Of a stretch of DNA of 64,000 nucleotides, positions 8,782-18,291 are shown piece by piece. The translations under genes were made by a program, and so were the position numbers. Position 1 is the first letter of the stretch. Each line of letters starts with the position of its first letter. The stretch is from Streptomyces sp. NBC_00878 (GTDB lineage Bacteria; Actinomycetota; Actinomycetes; Streptomycetales; Streptomycetaceae). The stretch is from the NCBI RefSeq assembly GCF_026341515.1, contig NZ_JAPEOK010000001.1, positions 5,890,001-5,954,000 on the forward strand. The letters are read 5' to 3'. The notes beneath the pieces were generated by a model. It worked only from the letters and a program-made list of their open reading frames with translations. It was not told the DNA's origin and ran no database searches.

Positions 8782-9509
8782 GACGAGCCGTCACCTTTGC
8801 CGCGGTCGCTCTTGTCGCTGTTCTCGCCGCCGTGCTTGTCGATCTCCAGGCGGAAGCCGACCCCACGCACCGCCTCGATCGTGATCACGCCCGCGAGCTT
8901 CCGCCGCAGCGCCGCCACATGCACGTCCAGCGTCTTCGTCGGGCCGAACCAGTTCGCGTCCCACACCGCTTCCATGATCTGCTCGCGCGACATCAGCGCG
9001 CCCGGCTCCTCGGTGAGGAAGGCCAGCAGGTCGTACTCCTTGGGCGCGAGTGCGACCTCCTCGCCGTCCAGCCGTACGCGGGCCGCCTTGCGGTCGACGG
9101 TCAGCCGGGCCCCGTACCGGTCGGGGCCGCTCCCCGCGGACCCGGGGGACGCACGCGGCTGGGCGCGCCGCATCACCGCCCTTATCCGCGCGATGACCTC
9201 ACGCACACCGAAGGGCTTCGTGACGTAGTCGTCGGCGCCGAGTTCGAGGCCGACCACACGGTCCGTCTCGTCGATGCGCGCGCTGATCACGATGATCGGT
9301 ACGTCGCCGCGCCCGCGCAGCGTCTTGCAGATGTCGAGACCGTCCGCGTCGGGCAGCCCGAGGTCGAGCAGGACGACGTCGTACGGGGCCTCGTGGGCCA
9401 GGGCGTCACCGCCCGTGGCGACCCACGCCACCTCGAAGCCGTAACGCACCAGTCCGCGCCGGAGTGACTGGGCCACCGGCTCGTCGTCTTCCACCAGGAG
9501 TACGCGCAC
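8778..9509 (-). CDS. OmpR/PhoB-family response regulator
   Basis: 243 residues. The receiver domain starts MRVLLVEDDEPVAQSLRRGL, with the phospho-acceptor Asp in YDVVLLDLGLPDADG and the conserved Lys in YVTKPFGVREV. The C-terminal winged helix carries VALAPKEYDLLAFLTEEPGALMSREQIMEAVWDANWFGPTKTLDVHVAALRRKL, the usual OmpR/PhoB pattern. I chose the GTG at 9509 because it gives the canonical receiver N-terminus; the open frame extends upstream to 9980 but that part is repeat-derived. Coupled to the downstream kinase gene by a 4-base overlap. The first gene of the pair faces lysC across a 382-base spacer. Confidence 0.95.
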   Translation of the reverse strand: MRVLLVEDDEPVAQSLRRGLVRYGFEVAWVATGGDALAHEAPYDVVLLDLGLPDADGLDICKTLRGRGDVPIIVISARIDETDRVVGLELGADDYVTKPFGVREVIARIRAVMRRAQPRASPGSAGSGPDRYGARLTVDRKAARVRLDGEEVALAPKEYDLLAFLTEEPGALMSREQIMEAVWDANWFGPTKTLDVHVAALRRKLAGVITIEAVRGVGFRLEIDKHGGENSDKSDRGKGDGSS

Positions 9510-9891
9510 AAGCGGAAACCCTAGTGCTTGAAATTCAAGGGGTCGGCTGTGGGTGTGACGAGGCGCACTTTCCGAGTGAGGTGCGGGCGGACAGGGCAGA
9601 TGCGGTCCTGGAGCGGCCGGAGGGCCGGCCGACGGAAGCCGACCGATCGGACGACCGGAAGCCGGACGACCGGAAGCCGGACGACCGGAAGCCGGACGGT
9701 CGGACGGCGGACGCCGACTGATCGGACGATGCACGCCGACCGATCGGACGACGGAAGTCGGACGCACCCGGGTGATCAACTTGTGAGCGGGACATCTCAC
9801 GATGCGATATCGCCGGGGTGGTATTCGGCCGCTCGATAGACTGAGCCGACCGCAGTCGTGCGGTACGAGACGGACTGAGCGAGGAGCGCAC
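9510..9891. other. Divergent intergenic region (response regulator / lysC) with 15-bp tandem repeats
   Basis: The spacer holds the promoters for both divergent transcripts. Bases 9648-9692 are three perfect copies of the 15-base unit CGGACGACCGGAAGC, followed by degenerate copies to about 9765. A stretch of lower GC content (9770-9850) just before lysC is the most likely lysC promoter area. I see no gene in the spacer and no recognisable riboswitch. Confidence 0.6.
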
Positions 9892-11166
9892 GTGGGCCTT
9901 GTCGTGCAGAAGTACGGAGGCTCCTCCGTAGCAGATGCCGAGGGCATCAAGCGTGTCGCCAAGCGGATCGTCGACGCCAAGAAGAACGGCCATCAGGTCG
10001 TTGTCGTGGTGTCGGCGATGGGTGACACGACGGATGAGCTGATCGATCTCGCCGAGCAGGTATCCCCGATCCCTGCCGGGCGTGAGTTCGACATGCTGCT
10101 GACCGCCGGAGAGCGGATCTCCATGGCCCTGCTGGCGATGGCGATCAAAAACCTGGGCCACGAGGCCCAGAGCTTCACCGGCAGCCAGGCAGGCGTGATC
10201 ACCGACTCGGTCCACAACAAAGCGCGGATCATCGATGTCACGCCGGGCCGTATCAGGACGGCGCTCGACGAGGGCAACATCGCGATCGTCGCCGGGTTCC
10301 AGGGCGTCAGCCAGGACAAGAAGGACATCACCACGCTGGGGCGCGGCGGGTCCGACACCACGGCCGTCGCCCTCGCCGCCGCCCTCGACGCCGAGGTCTG
10401 CGAGATCTACACGGACGTCGACGGTGTGTTCACCGCCGACCCGCGGGTGGTGAAGAAGGCCCGGAAGATCGACTGGATCTCCTCCGAGGACATGCTGGAG
10501 CTCGCCGCCTCCGGCTCCAAGGTGCTGCTGCACCGCTGCGTCGAGTACGCACGCCGATACAACATCCCGATCCACGTCCGCTCGTCCTTCTCCGGACTGC
10601 CGGGCACCTGGGTCAGCAACGAGAATCCGCAAGGGGACGCGCAGGTGGAGCACGCCATCATCTCCGGAGTCGCGCACGACATCTCCGAAGCCAAGATCAC
10701 GGTCGTCGGCGTCCCGGACAAGCCGGGCGAGGCCGCGGTGATCTTCCGCGCCATCGCGGACGCCGAGATCAACATCGACATGATCGTGCAGAACGTGTCG
10801 GCGGCCTCGACGGGTCTCACCGACATCTCCTTCACCCTCCCCAAGGCCGAGGGCCACAAGGCCATCGACGCCCTGAAGCGGGCGAAGGACGCGATCGGCT
10901 TCGACTCGCTGCGCTACGACGACCAGATCGGCAAGATCTCCCTGGTCGGCGCGGGGATGAAGACCAACCCGGGCGTCACCGCCTCGTTCTTCCAGGCGCT
11001 GTCCGACGCGGGCGTCAACATCGAGCTGATCTCGACCTCCGAGATCCGCATCTCGGTCGTGACCCGCCAGGACGACGTCAACGAAGCCGTGCGCGCCGTG
11101 CACAGCGCCTTCGGGCTCGACTCCGACAGCGACGAGGCCGTCGTTTACGGAGGCACCGGCCGCTGA
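9892..11166 (+). CDS. lysC: Aspartate kinase (aspartokinase)
   Basis: 424 residues. It phosphorylates L-aspartate, the first step to Lys, Met, Thr and Ile and, in Streptomyces, to diaminopimelate. The N-terminal kinase signature is [11 protein letters not shown], followed by [11 protein letters not shown] and [16 protein letters not shown]. Two ACT domains follow from about residue 265 ([20 protein letters not shown] and [20 protein letters not shown]). The GTG at 9892 lies behind GAGGAGCG. An in-frame GTG at 10645 behind AAGGGG could start a separate 173-residue beta subunit, as known for other actinobacterial aspartokinases. The asd start overlaps the TGA, forming a lysC-asd operon. Confidence 0.97.
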   Translation: MGLVVQKYGGSSVADAEGIKRVAKRIVDAKKNGHQVVVVVSAMGDTTDELIDLAEQVSPIPAGREFDMLLTAGERISMALLAMAIKNLGHEAQSFTGSQAGVITDSVHNKARIIDVTPGRIRTALDEGNIAIVAGFQGVSQDKKDITTLGRGGSDTTAVALAAALDAEVCEIYTDVDGVFTADPRVVKKARKIDWISSEDMLELAASGSKVLLHRCVEYARRYNIPIHVRSSFSGLPGTWVSNENPQGDAQVEHAIISGVAHDISEAKITVVGVPDKPGEAAVIFRAIADAEINIDMIVQNVSAASTGLTDISFTLPKAEGHKAIDALKRAKDAIGFDSLRYDDQIGKISLVGAGMKTNPGVTASFFQALSDAGVNIELISTSEIRISVVTRQDDVNEAVRAVHSAFGLDSDSDEAVVYGGTGR

Positions 11167-12290
11167 TGGCCAAGACCGAGGGACCCGGGACCGTGCGACC
11201 CGGGTCCATGCGACGTGGGTCCGTGCGGCCCGGGTCGAAGGGGCCGACGCTCGCGGTCGTGGGTGCGACCGGCGCCGTCGGCACGGTGATGCTCCAGATC
11301 CTGTCCCAGCACGCGGACATCTGGGGCGAGATCCGCCTGATCGCCTCCCCGCGCTCGGCCGGCCGCAAGCTGGCCGTGCGCGGCGAGCAGGTCGAGGTGG
11401 TGGCCCTGACGGAGGAGGCCTTCGACGGGGTCGACGTCGCCATGTTCGACGTACCCGACGAGGTCGCCGAGCGCTGGGCGCCGCTGGCCGCGGCCAAGGG
11501 CGCGATCGTGGTCGACAACTCCGGCGCCTTCCGGATGGACCCCGAGGTGCCGCTGGTGGTGCCGGAGGTCAATCCGCACGCCGCCCGTGTGCGGCCGCGC
11601 GGCATCATCGCGAACCCCAACTGCACCACCCTGTCCATGATCGTGGCCCTGGGCGCGCTGCACGCCGAGTTCGGTCTGCGCGAGCTGGTGGTCTCCTCGT
11701 ACCAGGCGGTGAGCGGTGCCGGCCGCCGCGGCGTCGACACCCTGCGCCAGCAGCTGTCGCTCGTCGCGGGTACGGAACTGGGGACGACCCCCGGTGACGT
11801 ACGCAGGGCGGTGGGGGACAACACCGGTCCTTTCCCGGAGCCGGTGGCGCTCAACGTGGTGCCATGGGCCGGGACGGTGCGGGAGGACGGCTGGTCCTCG
11901 GAGGAGATGAAGGTGCGGGACGAGTCCCGCAAGATCCTCGGGCTGCCGAAACTGCTCGTCGCCGTCACATGCGTACGCGTGCCCGTCGTCACCACGCACT
12001 CGCTGACCGTCCACGCCCGCTTCCAGGCCGAGGTGACGGTGGACCGGGCGCGCGAGATCCTCGCCACGGCGCCGGGCGTCGTGCTCTTCGACAATCCGGC
12101 GGCGGGGGAGTTCCCGACGCCGGTCGACGTGGTGGGTACGGATCCCACGTGGGTGGGGCGGGTGCGACGGGCGCTCGACGACCCGACGGCGCTGGAGCTG
12201 TTCGTGTGCGGGGACAACCTGCGCAAGGGCGCCGCGCTGAACACGGCGCAGATCGCGGAACTGGTGGCGGCCGAGCTGGGTGGAGTGTGA
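11166..12290 (+). CDS. asd: Aspartate-semialdehyde dehydrogenase
   Basis: 374 residues. It reduces aspartyl phosphate to aspartate semialdehyde with NADPH, the second step after LysC. The nucleotide-binding P-loop is [16 protein letters not shown]; the catalytic Cys is in [14 protein letters not shown]; the substrate-binding region includes [12 protein letters not shown]. The C-terminal His region lies near [17 protein letters not shown]. The first ~25 residues ([19 protein letters not shown]) are an extra repetitive leader, so translation could also begin later. The ATG at 11166 overlaps the lysC stop (TGATG), making translational coupling likely. Confidence 0.95.
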   Translation: MAKTEGPGTVRPGSMRRGSVRPGSKGPTLAVVGATGAVGTVMLQILSQHADIWGEIRLIASPRSAGRKLAVRGEQVEVVALTEEAFDGVDVAMFDVPDEVAERWAPLAAAKGAIVVDNSGAFRMDPEVPLVVPEVNPHAARVRPRGIIANPNCTTLSMIVALGALHAEFGLRELVVSSYQAVSGAGRRGVDTLRQQLSLVAGTELGTTPGDVRRAVGDNTGPFPEPVALNVVPWAGTVREDGWSSEEMKVRDESRKILGLPKLLVAVTCVRVPVVTTHSLTVHARFQAEVTVDRAREILATAPGVVLFDNPAAGEFPTPVDVVGTDPTWVGRVRRALDDPTALELFVCGDNLRKGAALNTAQIAELVAAELGGV

Positions 12291-12671
12291 GTCGCCGGGT
12301 TGGGTGGGGCGTGAGTCGCCCAACTGGGCGGGTGTGAGCCGCGGGTGACTCCCGGCCGGAAATTTTCTGGCGGAACGTTGAAGGGTTTGTAGGATCCGTG
12401 TGACTTTCATGGTCGGATAATGGTCCGGACCACTTGAATCGAGGCCTCTGGCGGTCGACGATTTTTCCTCCCCGTTCTCCGCAACCGCGCGGAGGGCGGG
12501 GAGCGTCTTTGCGGACGCCCTTCGTGGGCGTCCGAACGCTGCGTTTAATTGGGGCATAGGGGAAGAGCTGTTACGTATGAGGGCATTTAACGCACGGTCA
12601 GACGCGCAGCCTGACGCAAATGTGATGCCTGTCGCGTACAACCCCAACGGGGTGAGACGTGTCCAACTGGC
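12291..12671 (+). promoter_or_regulatory. Intergenic region with probable sigma-factor gene promoter and asd-side hairpin
   Basis: This 381-base spacer has no convincing gene. A GC-rich dyad (CCGCGCGGAGGGCGG with surrounding C/G tracts, 12470-12540) may end asd transcription. The stretches GGTCGGATAATGGTCCGG (12410-12427) and GTTTAATTGG (12543-12552) are unusually AT-rich for this genome and are the likeliest promoter positions for the downstream sigma-factor gene. No experimental-grade motif can be named. Confidence 0.35.
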
Positions 12672-13340
12672 GTGGCTGAGGTACTCGAATTCACTGTGGC
12701 GACGCGCGGCACGGCCCTGCGTCCGCCCCGCCGACCCCGCATGTCCGGCGCGTCCGGCGGCGGCATGCCGGTGATCGCCCCCATGCCCGCAGCGCGGCCG
12801 ACCCGCATATCCAACCAGCGCGAGGGCGCTGACGAAGCCCTGGCGGCCGGCACCACCGTCGACCATCTCACCGAGACCTACCGCGCCCACTACAGGTCGC
12901 TCCTCGGCCTCGCGGCGCTCCTCCTCGACGACACCGCCTCCTGCGAGGACGTCGTCCAGGAGGCGTTCATCCGGGTGCACTCGGCGCGCAAGCGCGTGCG
13001 TGACCCGGAGAAGACGCTCGCCTATCTGCGCCAGACCGTCGTGAACCTCTCGCGTTCAGCCCTGCGTCGGCGCATCCTCGGCCTGAAGCTCCTCTCCAAG
13101 CCGATGCCCGACATGGCGAGCGCGGAGGAGGGCGCGTACGACCAGCTGGAGCGCGACGCCCTGATCAAGGCGATGAAGGGCCTCCAGAGGCGCCAGCGCG
13201 AGGTCCTCGTCCTTCGGTACTTCGCGGACATGACCGAGGCGCAGGTCGCCGAGACGCTCAGCATCTCGCTGGGTTCGGTTAAGGCGTACGGCTCGCGCGG
13301 GATCGCGGCGCTGCGTGTCGCCATGGAGGCGTCGGCATGA
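12672..13340 (+). CDS. ECF-type RNA polymerase sigma factor (SigE family)
   Basis: 222 residues. After a ~60-residue basic leader, region 2 is visible (YRAHYRSLLGLAALLLDDTASCEDVVQEAFIRV, about residues 72-105). Region 4 follows (LQRRQREVLVLRYFADMTEAQVAETLSISLGSVKAYGSRGIAAL, about 170-213), and no region 3 lies between them. This is the layout of ECF sigma factors of the SigE-like group common in actinomycetes. The GTG at 12672 is used; an ATG at 12741 would give a leaderless version. Its stop overlaps the next start by 4 bases (ATGA), suggesting that the membrane protein is its dedicated partner or anti-sigma factor. Confidence 0.92.
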   Translation: MAEVLEFTVATRGTALRPPRRPRMSGASGGGMPVIAPMPAARPTRISNQREGADEALAAGTTVDHLTETYRAHYRSLLGLAALLLDDTASCEDVVQEAFIRVHSARKRVRDPEKTLAYLRQTVVNLSRSALRRRILGLKLLSKPMPDMASAEEGAYDQLERDALIKAMKGLQRRQREVLVLRYFADMTEAQVAETLSISLGSVKAYGSRGIAALRVAMEASA

Positions 13341-14749
13341 GCGGCTATGACGAGTGGACACGCCACGACGAGTACGGTCGCGGTGACAGCGACGACCACG
13401 AGCATGACCACCACGAGCATGACCAGCACGCTGGGAACGGAATTGTGAATCACGGCCCCTCGGAGAACCCGGGCCCGGAAGAGTCGGACTTCTCGGAGAC
13501 GGAGGCCTTGGACACCGGGGTCTCGGATTCGTCGGATACATCGGATACGAGGGCCTTGGATACGAGGGTCTCGGATACGGAGGCCGCGGCGCCGGAGTCG
13601 GGGGGCTCGGGCGGGTTCGGTGGCAACGGTCCCGGTGCCAAGGGTTCCGGTACCAACGGTCCTGGTCTCAATGGTCCTGGTCTCAACGGTCCCGGTGGCG
13701 AAGGTCCCGGTGGCGAAGGTTCGGGTGGCGACGATCCCGTTACCGAGCTTCTCGGTCTGGGGGCGCTCGGGTCCGACGAACTGGCTCTGCGGCGGCTCCT
13801 GCACCAGGCCGTGGAGGAGATCGAGCCGACCGACGGCACGCTGGACCATCTGCGGCGTGCGGTACCGGCCAGGCGGGCACGCAAACGTCAGGCCCTGGTC
13901 GGCATGGCGGCCGCCGCGCTCTTCATCGGCACGGCCGTCCCGGCCCTGGTCCACGTCTCGAACTCGACCGGCCCCAACGCCGACCCGTCCATGATCGGCA
14001 ACAGCTCGCAGACCCAGGGTGGCGCGAACGAGGGCAAGGCGGCCGGCGCGGGGGGCACCTCGGGCGGCGCCTCGAGCACGTCCAGGGATCACGACGATGA
14101 CGACAAGAAGGACAAGCCCGGCAAGAACGAGGGGACCAGCGGCGGCGGCACCATGCAGCCGTCGGCCTCCGCCGCCAACGTGCCCGCCTGTACGGCCCTG
14201 CAACTCGGCGGCGCCTCCGCGAACATCGGCTCGGCCGACGCGGGCGGCGCGGTCTACGGCTCGTTCCGGGTCGCCAACGTCTCCGCCGCCGGCTGTACGG
14301 TCTCCGGCAGCGGCTCCGTCGCCCTGACCGGACAGGGTGCGACGAGCCAGTCCGCGATCGGTACGGCCCTCCACACGACGGGTGACGCGGCGGCCGGACT
14401 GGCCGACCCGTCGAAGTACGCCGCCGCGCTGGTGCTCGAGCCGGGCTCGGCGTACGAGGTCGCGTTCGCCTGGGTGCCGTCGAGCACCTGCCCCACCACC
14501 GGCGGCCCCGGCGGCGGAGAGCCCACGCCCGACCCGACGCCCACGGACACAAGCGGCGACAGCGGTGGTACGGCATCGGAGGGCACCAGCGGTGAGAGCA
14601 CGCAGCTCATGAAGGCGGACGGCGTCGCCGACGGAAGCGTCGTCGTGTCCTACACGGCGGAGGGCGGCGCCCCGACGGTCTCCACGACGGTCCCCAACGC
14701 CTGCGCCGGGACGGTCTACCGGACCGGGGTACTGGCGGCCGGGTCCTGA
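13337..14749 (+). CDS. Single-pass membrane protein coupled to sigma factor (putative anti-sigma partner)
   Basis: 470 residues. The N-terminal ~135 are low complexity: a His/Asp-rich stretch (DDHEHDHHEHDQH), Ser/Asp/Glu segments and NGPG/GEGPGG repeats. A conserved cytoplasmic helix (LRRLLHQAVEEIEPTDGTLDHLRRAVPARRARKRQ, about 150-185) precedes one TM helix (VGMAAAALFIGTAVPALVHV). The extracytoplasmic part has Lys/Asp linkers and a beta-rich domain (CTALQLGGASANIGS ... GSFRVANVSAAGCTVSG) resembling DUF4232-type secreted domains, with paired Cys. Translational coupling to the sigma factor suggests a regulatory role; no zinc anti-sigma HxxxCxxC motif is present, so that is inference. Confidence 0.85.
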   Translation: MSGYDEWTRHDEYGRGDSDDHEHDHHEHDQHAGNGIVNHGPSENPGPEESDFSETEALDTGVSDSSDTSDTRALDTRVSDTEAAAPESGGSGGFGGNGPGAKGSGTNGPGLNGPGLNGPGGEGPGGEGSGGDDPVTELLGLGALGSDELALRRLLHQAVEEIEPTDGTLDHLRRAVPARRARKRQALVGMAAAALFIGTAVPALVHVSNSTGPNADPSMIGNSSQTQGGANEGKAAGAGGTSGGASSTSRDHDDDDKKDKPGKNEGTSGGGTMQPSASAANVPACTALQLGGASANIGSADAGGAVYGSFRVANVSAAGCTVSGSGSVALTGQGATSQSAIGTALHTTGDAAAGLADPSKYAAALVLEPGSAYEVAFAWVPSSTCPTTGGPGGGEPTPDPTPTDTSGDSGGTASEGTSGESTQLMKADGVADGSVVVSYTAEGGAPTVSTTVPNACAGTVYRTGVLAAGS

Positions 14750-14851
14750 GAACCTGACGTCCTGACGTCCTGAGGGACCGGGGTGGTGCCGGCCGGGTCC
14801 TACGGGACTGGGCGCCGCCGATCCCTGAGTGACCAGGGCGCTGGGCGGGTC

Positions 14852-15778
14852 CTACGGGACTGGGGTGCTGGCCGGTTCCTCGGCCGGTTCCAGAGACCTT
14901 GAGGTCTGGTTCGTGCTGCCTTCACGATCGTCTTCGACGAGGCCCAGCTCCGCGTCCTGCGCGAACTCCACCTCGCGTCGCACCAGCCGGAACCACATGA
15001 AGACCACGAAGCCCGCGAAGACGAACCACTCGCCGGTGTAGCCCAGGTTCTGGAACGCCTTCAGGTCCAGGCCCGTGTCCGCCGGAGCCGCCGCGGGCAC
15101 CGCCTTCAATCCCGGGTCGGCCTTGGCGAGCGTGACCCACGCGTCGTACACGTCGTACGGCACGAGGTTCACCAGCGCCGCCGAGCTGATCGCGCCGGTC
15201 TGGCCGGCGGGGAGACCACCGGCCGCGGGCACGCCGTTCGACCCGGGTGTCTCCGACGCCTGCAGCGCGCCGGCCACGGTGACCTCACCGGCCGGAGCGG
15301 CCGGGGCCTTCGCGGGGTCCGCGGCTCCGGGGAGCCAGCCCCGGACCACCGGCAGGGCCCTGCCGTCGTCGGTGCGCAGCAACGTCAGAACGTAGAAGCC
15401 GCGCTTGTCGTCCAGCTCTCTGTCCGGCACGAGCAACTGCTTCCCGTACCGGCCCGTCGCCGTGGTCTGCTTGCCTGACGTCTTCTTGTCCACGGGCAGC
15501 AGCTCGGCCAGCGGCCTGGCCGGATCCGTCTTGGCCGCCGTGGCCTGCTCGCCCGCGTCACGGTGGTCCTGGACCCGGTCCTCGAAGCGGCTCAACTGCC
15601 ATGACCCCATGAAGATGCAGAAGGGGATGGCCAACAGCACGAAGACGTTGATCCCCCACCAGCGGGGCGTCAGCAGGAACCGGTACACAACCTCAAAGGT
15701 ACGGGGCCCTTGCGGGGGGCTCGGCCGAGGGGGGTGCCTCTCGGCCGACCCGCCCGCAAGGGGACCCGGTGCGCTCAC
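14852..15778 (-). CDS. SURF1 family protein
   Basis: 308 residues. SURF1 proteins are membrane chaperones for assembly of the heme a centre of cytochrome c oxidase. TM1 (WWGINVFVLLAIPFCIFMGSWQLSRFEDR) has the family GxWQLxR pattern. The central extracytoplasmic domain contains YGKQLLVPDRELDDKRGFYVLTLLRTDDGRALPVVRGWLPG. The C-terminal TM (EWFVFAGFVVFMWFRLVRREVEF) and a charged tail follow. The GTG at 15778 overlaps the upstream peptidase stop (GTGA); a later GTG at VYRFLLTPRWW would remove a 29-residue leader. It is coupled to the S9 peptidase gene, although no functional link is known. Confidence 0.93.
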   Translation of the reverse strand: MSAPGPLAGGSAERHPPRPSPPQGPRTFEVVYRFLLTPRWWGINVFVLLAIPFCIFMGSWQLSRFEDRVQDHRDAGEQATAAKTDPARPLAELLPVDKKTSGKQTTATGRYGKQLLVPDRELDDKRGFYVLTLLRTDDGRALPVVRGWLPGAADPAKAPAAPAGEVTVAGALQASETPGSNGVPAAGGLPAGQTGAISSAALVNLVPYDVYDAWVTLAKADPGLKAVPAAAPADTGLDLKAFQNLGYTGEWFVFAGFVVFMWFRLVRREVEFAQDAELGLVEDDREGSTNQTSRSLEPAEEPASTPVP

Positions 15779-17634
15779 TTGCCCAGGTGTCGCTCCGCGA
15801 AGTCCAGCTCCAGACGGACCTGCTTGATCCGCTCGTCCACGACCAGCGAACCGTGCCCCGCGTCATAGCGGTACACCTCGTGAACGGCGTCGCGCGCGGT
15901 GAGCCTGGTCACGTAGTTCTCCACCTGGCGGATCGGACAGCGCGGGTCGTTGACCCCGGCGGAGATGTAGACCGGGGCCTTCACCGCGTCGACGTACGTC
16001 AGCGGGGACGACGCCTCGAAGCGCTCCGGTACCTCCTCCGGTGTGCCGCCGAGCAGCGTGCGGTCCATCGCCTTCAGGGCCTCCATCTCGTCGTGGTACG
16101 CCGTGACGTAGTCCGCGACCGGCACCGCGGCGATGCCGAGCGCCCACGCCTCCGGCTGCATCCCGACACCGAGCAGCGTGAGGTAGCCGCCCCAGGAACC
16201 GCCGGTGAGGATCAGCCGGTCCGGGTCGGCGAGTCCGGAGGACACCGCCCACTCCCGTACGGCCGCGATGTCCTCCAGCTCGATCAGGCCGACCCGGTAC
16301 TTGAGCGCGTCCGTCCACTCGCGTCCGTACCCCGTGGAGCCGCGGTAGTTGATCCGGACCACCATGTACCCGTGGTCCACCCAGGCCGCCGGGCCCGCCG
16401 CGAACGAGTCGCTGTCGTGCCAGGTCGGGCCGCCGTGGATGTCGAAGACGGCCGGCAGCGGACCCGTCGCTCCGGCCGGCCGCTGGACCAGGGCGTGGAT
16501 ACGGCCGCCGGGACCGGTCACCCACACGTCCTCGACGGCCACCGACGCCGGGGCCTTCATGCCGGGCGGGTCGAGGACCACCTTGCCGGACGTCGAGCGG
16601 ACCACCGGCGGCTCGGCAGCCGACGACCACAGGTACTCCACGCTGCCGTCCGGGCGGGCCGTCGCTCCCGACACCGTGCCCTTCGGCGTCGGCACCTGCT
16701 CCAGGCGGCGGGTCGCCAGGTCGAACCGCCACAGCTCGCTGCGCGCCTCGAAGCTGTTCACCACGAGCAGCGCGGAACCGTCCGGATACCACTCGGCGCT
16801 CAGGTCGCCGTCCAGCTGCGAGGTCAGGGCCAGGTCCGTCTCCTCGCCGGACGCCGCGTCCCACACCATCGGCTCCCAGCGGCCGCGCCGCTGATGCCCG
16901 ACGAGCAGACGCGTGTCCCCGTCGACCGGGGCGAAGCCCAGCACCTCCAGGCCGAGCTCGGCCGTGCCGCCCTTGGTGTCGTCGAGCTCCGCGACCGTCG
17001 AGCCGTCCATCCGCAGCACCCGCAGCGCCGAGTGCATCGCGTCGCCGTGCTCGGTGTGCTCGATCGCGATCAGCGAACCGTCGTGCGAGAGGTCGCCGAC
17101 ACCGGCCGACTCCCGGTGCCGGTAGACCTCGGCGGGGTCCTCGCCGGTCCGGCTGACATAGATCGTCGAGCCGTCCTCGTCGGTCGACCGGCCGACGATC
17201 GCCGTCCGCCCGTCCCGGCCGAGCGCGAGCCCCGCGGGATAGGAGGGGGCGAGCCCGGGAGCCGCGGGCTCGTCGGGAACGGGCGCGCCGTCCTCGTCAC
17301 CCTCGCCACCCTTGCCGCCGGACCCGGCGAACGGCTGTCGTCGCCAGATCCCGAACTCGTCGCCGTCCTTGTCGTCGAACCACCAGATCCACTCGCCGTC
17401 CGGCGACACCACGCCGTCCGTCGTTCCATTGGGCCGGTCCGTGACCTGGCGCTGGTCACCTGTCTCGCGGTCCCACGTGTACAACTCATACGTCCCTGTC
17501 GCGTTCGACACGAACAAGGACCGGTGCGGCGCGTCCTCCGCCCAGTCCGGCAAGGACACCCGCGGCGCCCGGAAGCGCCTCTCCCAGTCCGGCATGCTTC
17601 CCTCGTGCGGGATGGCCCCGTTGCTCTCAGTCAT
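15775..17634 (-). CDS. S9 family prolyl oligopeptidase-like peptidase
   Basis: 619 residues with no signal peptide. The N-terminal ~370 residues form a beta-propeller of WD-like repeats (VVSPDGEWIWWFDDKDGDEFG, LSHDGSLIAIEHTEHGD, YPDGSALLVVNS). The C-terminal alpha/beta hydrolase domain contains the Ser nucleophile in TGGSWGGYLTLLG, the Asp in SAGVNDPRCP and the His in YDAGHGSLVVDE, so the triad is complete. Members are acylaminoacyl- or oligopeptidases acting on short peptides. The ATG at 17634 starts a transcript divergent from the small NTF2-like gene; the stop overlaps the SURF1 start. Confidence 0.95.
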   Translation of the reverse strand: MTESNGAIPHEGSMPDWERRFRAPRVSLPDWAEDAPHRSLFVSNATGTYELYTWDRETGDQRQVTDRPNGTTDGVVSPDGEWIWWFDDKDGDEFGIWRRQPFAGSGGKGGEGDEDGAPVPDEPAAPGLAPSYPAGLALGRDGRTAIVGRSTDEDGSTIYVSRTGEDPAEVYRHRESAGVGDLSHDGSLIAIEHTEHGDAMHSALRVLRMDGSTVAELDDTKGGTAELGLEVLGFAPVDGDTRLLVGHQRRGRWEPMVWDAASGEETDLALTSQLDGDLSAEWYPDGSALLVVNSFEARSELWRFDLATRRLEQVPTPKGTVSGATARPDGSVEYLWSSAAEPPVVRSTSGKVVLDPPGMKAPASVAVEDVWVTGPGGRIHALVQRPAGATGPLPAVFDIHGGPTWHDSDSFAAGPAAWVDHGYMVVRINYRGSTGYGREWTDALKYRVGLIELEDIAAVREWAVSSGLADPDRLILTGGSWGGYLTLLGVGMQPEAWALGIAAVPVADYVTAYHDEMEALKAMDRTLLGGTPEEVPERFEASSPLTYVDAVKAPVYISAGVNDPRCPIRQVENYVTRLTARDAVHEVYRYDAGHGSLVVDERIKQVRLELDFAERHLGK

Positions 17635-17784
17635 GGCCCCATACTGCCCGCACCTGACGACATTCCGCTCTCAAGGTCCTCAGCCTGTGGAAAACTCCCA
17701 GGGCCGAGGCTGCGGCGGCACCGGCAATGTCCGGGTCCGTGCAGGTCAGAGCTGATTGTCAGTGGGCGGGTGCACTATGGCGCC

Positions 17785-18168
17785 ATGACCTCATCGACCG
17801 ATCTGCGCAAAACAGTGGAGAGCTTCTGGGCCACGGCCGAGGACAGGAACTGGACGGCGTTCGCGGACACCCTCGCGGAGGACGTCGTCTACACACTGCC
17901 CCAGACACGCGAGCGCGTCAGGGGGCGGAAGAGGTACGTCCAGTTCAACAGGGAGTATCCGGGCGACTGGCATGTGCGGATCGAGCGCATAGTTGCCGAG
18001 CCCGGACAGGTCGTCACCTGGCTGCACGTCACGTCGGGGCTGGAGGAGATGCACGCCATCTCGTTCTTCACGGGTGACGCCGAGGGCCGCGTCCTGACGA
18101 TCACGGACTTCTGGCCCGAGCCGTACGAACCGCCGCCGGGGCGGGAGCACTTGGTGGAGCGTTACTGA
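17785..18168 (+). CDS. Nuclear transport factor 2 (SnoaL-like) family protein
   Basis: 127 residues, a typical single-domain SnoaL-like cone. It begins MTSSTDLRKTVESFWATAEDRNWTAFADTLAEDVVYTLP and has the EYPGDWHVRIERIVAEPGQVVTWLHV strand region and the ITDFWPEPYEPP C-terminal signature. It has no signal peptide, unlike the related protein at 6885-7406. I chose the ATG at 17785 because it gives the usual family N-terminus; the upstream open frame is antisense to the peptidase gene. Substrate unknown. Confidence 0.92.
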   Translation: MTSSTDLRKTVESFWATAEDRNWTAFADTLAEDVVYTLPQTRERVRGRKRYVQFNREYPGDWHVRIERIVAEPGQVVTWLHVTSGLEEMHAISFFTGDAEGRVLTITDFWPEPYEPPPGREHLVERY

Positions 18169-18291
18169 GGCGCAGTGTTGCTGGGGCGGAGCGCTACGGG
18201 TTGGGGCGCCGCCGAGTGGTGCCTTGTCGTGGTGCCTAGTCGTGGCGTCTTGTCGTGGTGCGTTGCTGAGCGGGGGCAACCGGCTGGGGTG

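Noticed and set aside
15769..17784. Upstream extension of the NTF2-like gene by 672 codons
   Set aside because: Antisense to the S9 peptidase; true start at 17785 gives the normal family N-terminus.
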